NCBI GenBank assembly: GCA_025963965.1
Contig: JAOPZS010000007.1
Location: 1-61,320 of the forward strand
Length of the DNA: 61,320 bases
Source: Solirubrobacterales bacterium
Lineage (GTDB): Bacteria; Actinomycetota; Thermoleophilia; Solirubrobacterales; Solirubrobacteraceae
Direction: 5' to 3'
Shown here: positions 60,545-61,320 of the stretch, piece after piece
Layout of the letters: each line of letters opens with the position of its first letter
Numbering within the stretch: the first letter of the stretch is position 1
The notes under the pieces: generated by a model
Databases searched by the model: none
Seen by the model: only the letters and a program-made list of their open reading frames with translations
Told to the model about the DNA's origin: nothing
Position numbers and translations under genes: made by a program

Positions 60545-61320
60545 CTAGGCCAGGTTCGACTTGCGCGGGTAGACGACGGTCGGGTCGGTCAGGACGTTGA
60601 CGAGAGCGGGAAGACCGGCCGCGAAGGCGCGCTCGATCGCAGGCGCGACCTGCTCGGGGCGGTCGACCATCTCGCCGTGGCCGCCGAGCGCGGTGACGAC
60701 CTGGTCATAGCGAGTCCCCGGGCGCAGGTCGGCGGCGACGGAGTACCCGTAGAGGAACTCCATCGGGTGCTTCTCGAGCGCCCAGATGCCGTTGTTGCCC
60801 ATGACGCCGACGACGTTCACGCCGTGCCGGGCGAGCGTGTCGAACTCCATGCCGGTGAAGCCGAAGGCGCCGTCGCCGAGCATCATCACGACCTGCCGGT
60901 CGGGGTGGGCGAGCTTCGCGGCCAGCGCATACCCGGGGCCGGTGCCGAGGCAGCCGAACGGCCCGGGGTCGAGCCAGCAGCCGGGACGGTAGCTGTTGAT
61001 CACGCGCCCGGCGTATGAGACGAAGTCACCACCGTCGCCGATCACGATGGCGTCGCGGTCGAGCGTCTTGGCGAGCTCGGCGTACAGGCGCATCGGGTGC
61101 AGCGGCGAGCGAGCGTCCTCGAACTCGGCGCGCTCACCCTCGCGACGCTCGTCCTCCGCGGAGCGAAGCTCGCCGATCCACGTCTCTGTCGGCAGTGGCG
61201 CCGGCCCGGCGCCGCTGTGCAGGTCGCCGAGCGTGCGGGCGATCGAGCCGTAGCACTCGGCGGCTATCGAACGGGGATGCTGGCGCTCGGGCTCGGCCGC
61301 GTCGACGACGACGATCTCGG
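60545..61320 (-). CDS. Thiamine-diphosphate-dependent enzyme, acetolactate-synthase type (5' end beyond window)
   Basis: The frame ends at 60547 and remains open to the right edge; the visible part is the C-terminal 258 codons. The ThDP/Mg motif [12 protein letters not shown] with downstream GNNGIW is present, as is [13 protein letters not shown]. This is the PP domain of the acetolactate synthase/benzoylformate decarboxylase superfamily. The missing N-terminus prevents assignment to acetolactate synthase, oxalyl-CoA decarboxylase or a relative. An internal ATG at 61093 is not the start, because related sequence continues upstream. Confidence 0.85.
   Translation of the reverse strand, partial: EIVVVDAAEPERQHPRSIAAECYGSIARTLGDLHSGAGPAPLPTETWIGELRSAEDERREGERAEFEDARSPLHPMRLYAELAKTLDRDAIVIGDGGDFVSYAGRVINSYRPGCWLDPGPFGCLGTGPGYALAAKLAHPDRQVVMMLGDGAFGFTGMEFDTLARHGVNVVGVMGNNGIWALEKHPMEFLYGYSVAADLRPGTRYDQVVTALGGHGEMVDRPEQVAPAIERAFAAGLPALVNVLTDPTVVYPRKSNLA

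Overview
The window is high-GC actinobacterial DNA. F420-dependent and other luciferase-like enzymes, menaquinone-type methyltransferases, a bc1-aa3 respiratory cluster with a diheme QcrC, tandem exported ferritin-like proteins, ECF sigma factors and many start/stop-overlapping genes fit best with Thermoleophilia/Solirubrobacterales. That placement is inference from gene content, not from a marker gene. There are three tRNA genes (Arg-ACG, Ser-GGA, initiator Met). I see no rRNA, CRISPR array, transposase, integrase or prophage. Coding density is very high and no gene-free stretch reaches 300 bases.

Layout. 1-1.3 kb: end of a UbiA-like/MenG-like two-gene cassette, repeated at 19.1-20.6 kb. 1.3-3.7 kb: cupin, then a YCII (DGPF) protein coupled to an ECF42-type sigma factor. 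3.8-5.7 kb: DUF3494 ice-binding protein and an L,D-transpeptidase. 5.8-10.1 kb: tRNAs, thiolase, SRPBCC/cupin/ArsR genes and a 56-residue membrane protein. 10.2-13.5 kb: second L,D-transpeptidase, then alkB-rubredoxin-tetR. 13.6-16.7 kb: sugar ABC transporter, divergent from a small protein-galT-galK operon (16.9-19.1 kb). 20.6-22.6 kb: two NAD(P)-binding proteins and an S4 protein. 22.6-26.7 kb: anti-sigma, ECF sigma, TatA and three exported ferritin-like proteins, separated by strong hairpins. 26.9-33.7 kb: acetyltransferase, luciferase-like enzymes, small membrane proteins, secreted hydrolase and HAD phosphatase. 33.7-41.2 kb: aa3 oxidase and bc1 genes in one tightly overlapping operon ending in a universal stress protein. 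41.3-48.7 kb: stress block with ferritin, MFS transporter, topoisomerase IB, PfpI protein, SigB/SigF-type sigma factor, STAS antagonist, a DUF892 protein with a histone-like tail and an EEP nuclease. 48.8-61.3 kb: oxidoreductases, PAS-LuxR regulator, NUDIX, DUF427, exported hydrolases and arylsulfotransferase, MmgE/PrpD, SDR, SnoaL, Ppx/GppA and a truncated ThDP enzyme.

The most interesting observation is regulatory. Twelve sites resembling SigB/SigF promoters (G-G/C-TTT/G, then 13-15 bases, then GGGTA-C/G/T) lie upstream of genes, eleven of them between 29 and 57 kb, surrounding a SigB/SigF-family sigma gene that itself has such a site. Their targets include ferritin, the DUF892/histone-tail protein, PfpI, topoisomerase IB, an MFS transporter, an F420-type oxidoreductase and two exported hydrolases. 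This looks like a physically clustered general-stress regulon. A second candidate system is the sigma/anti-sigma/TatA/three-ferritin locus, an apparent export module whose cargo has atypical Tat signals.
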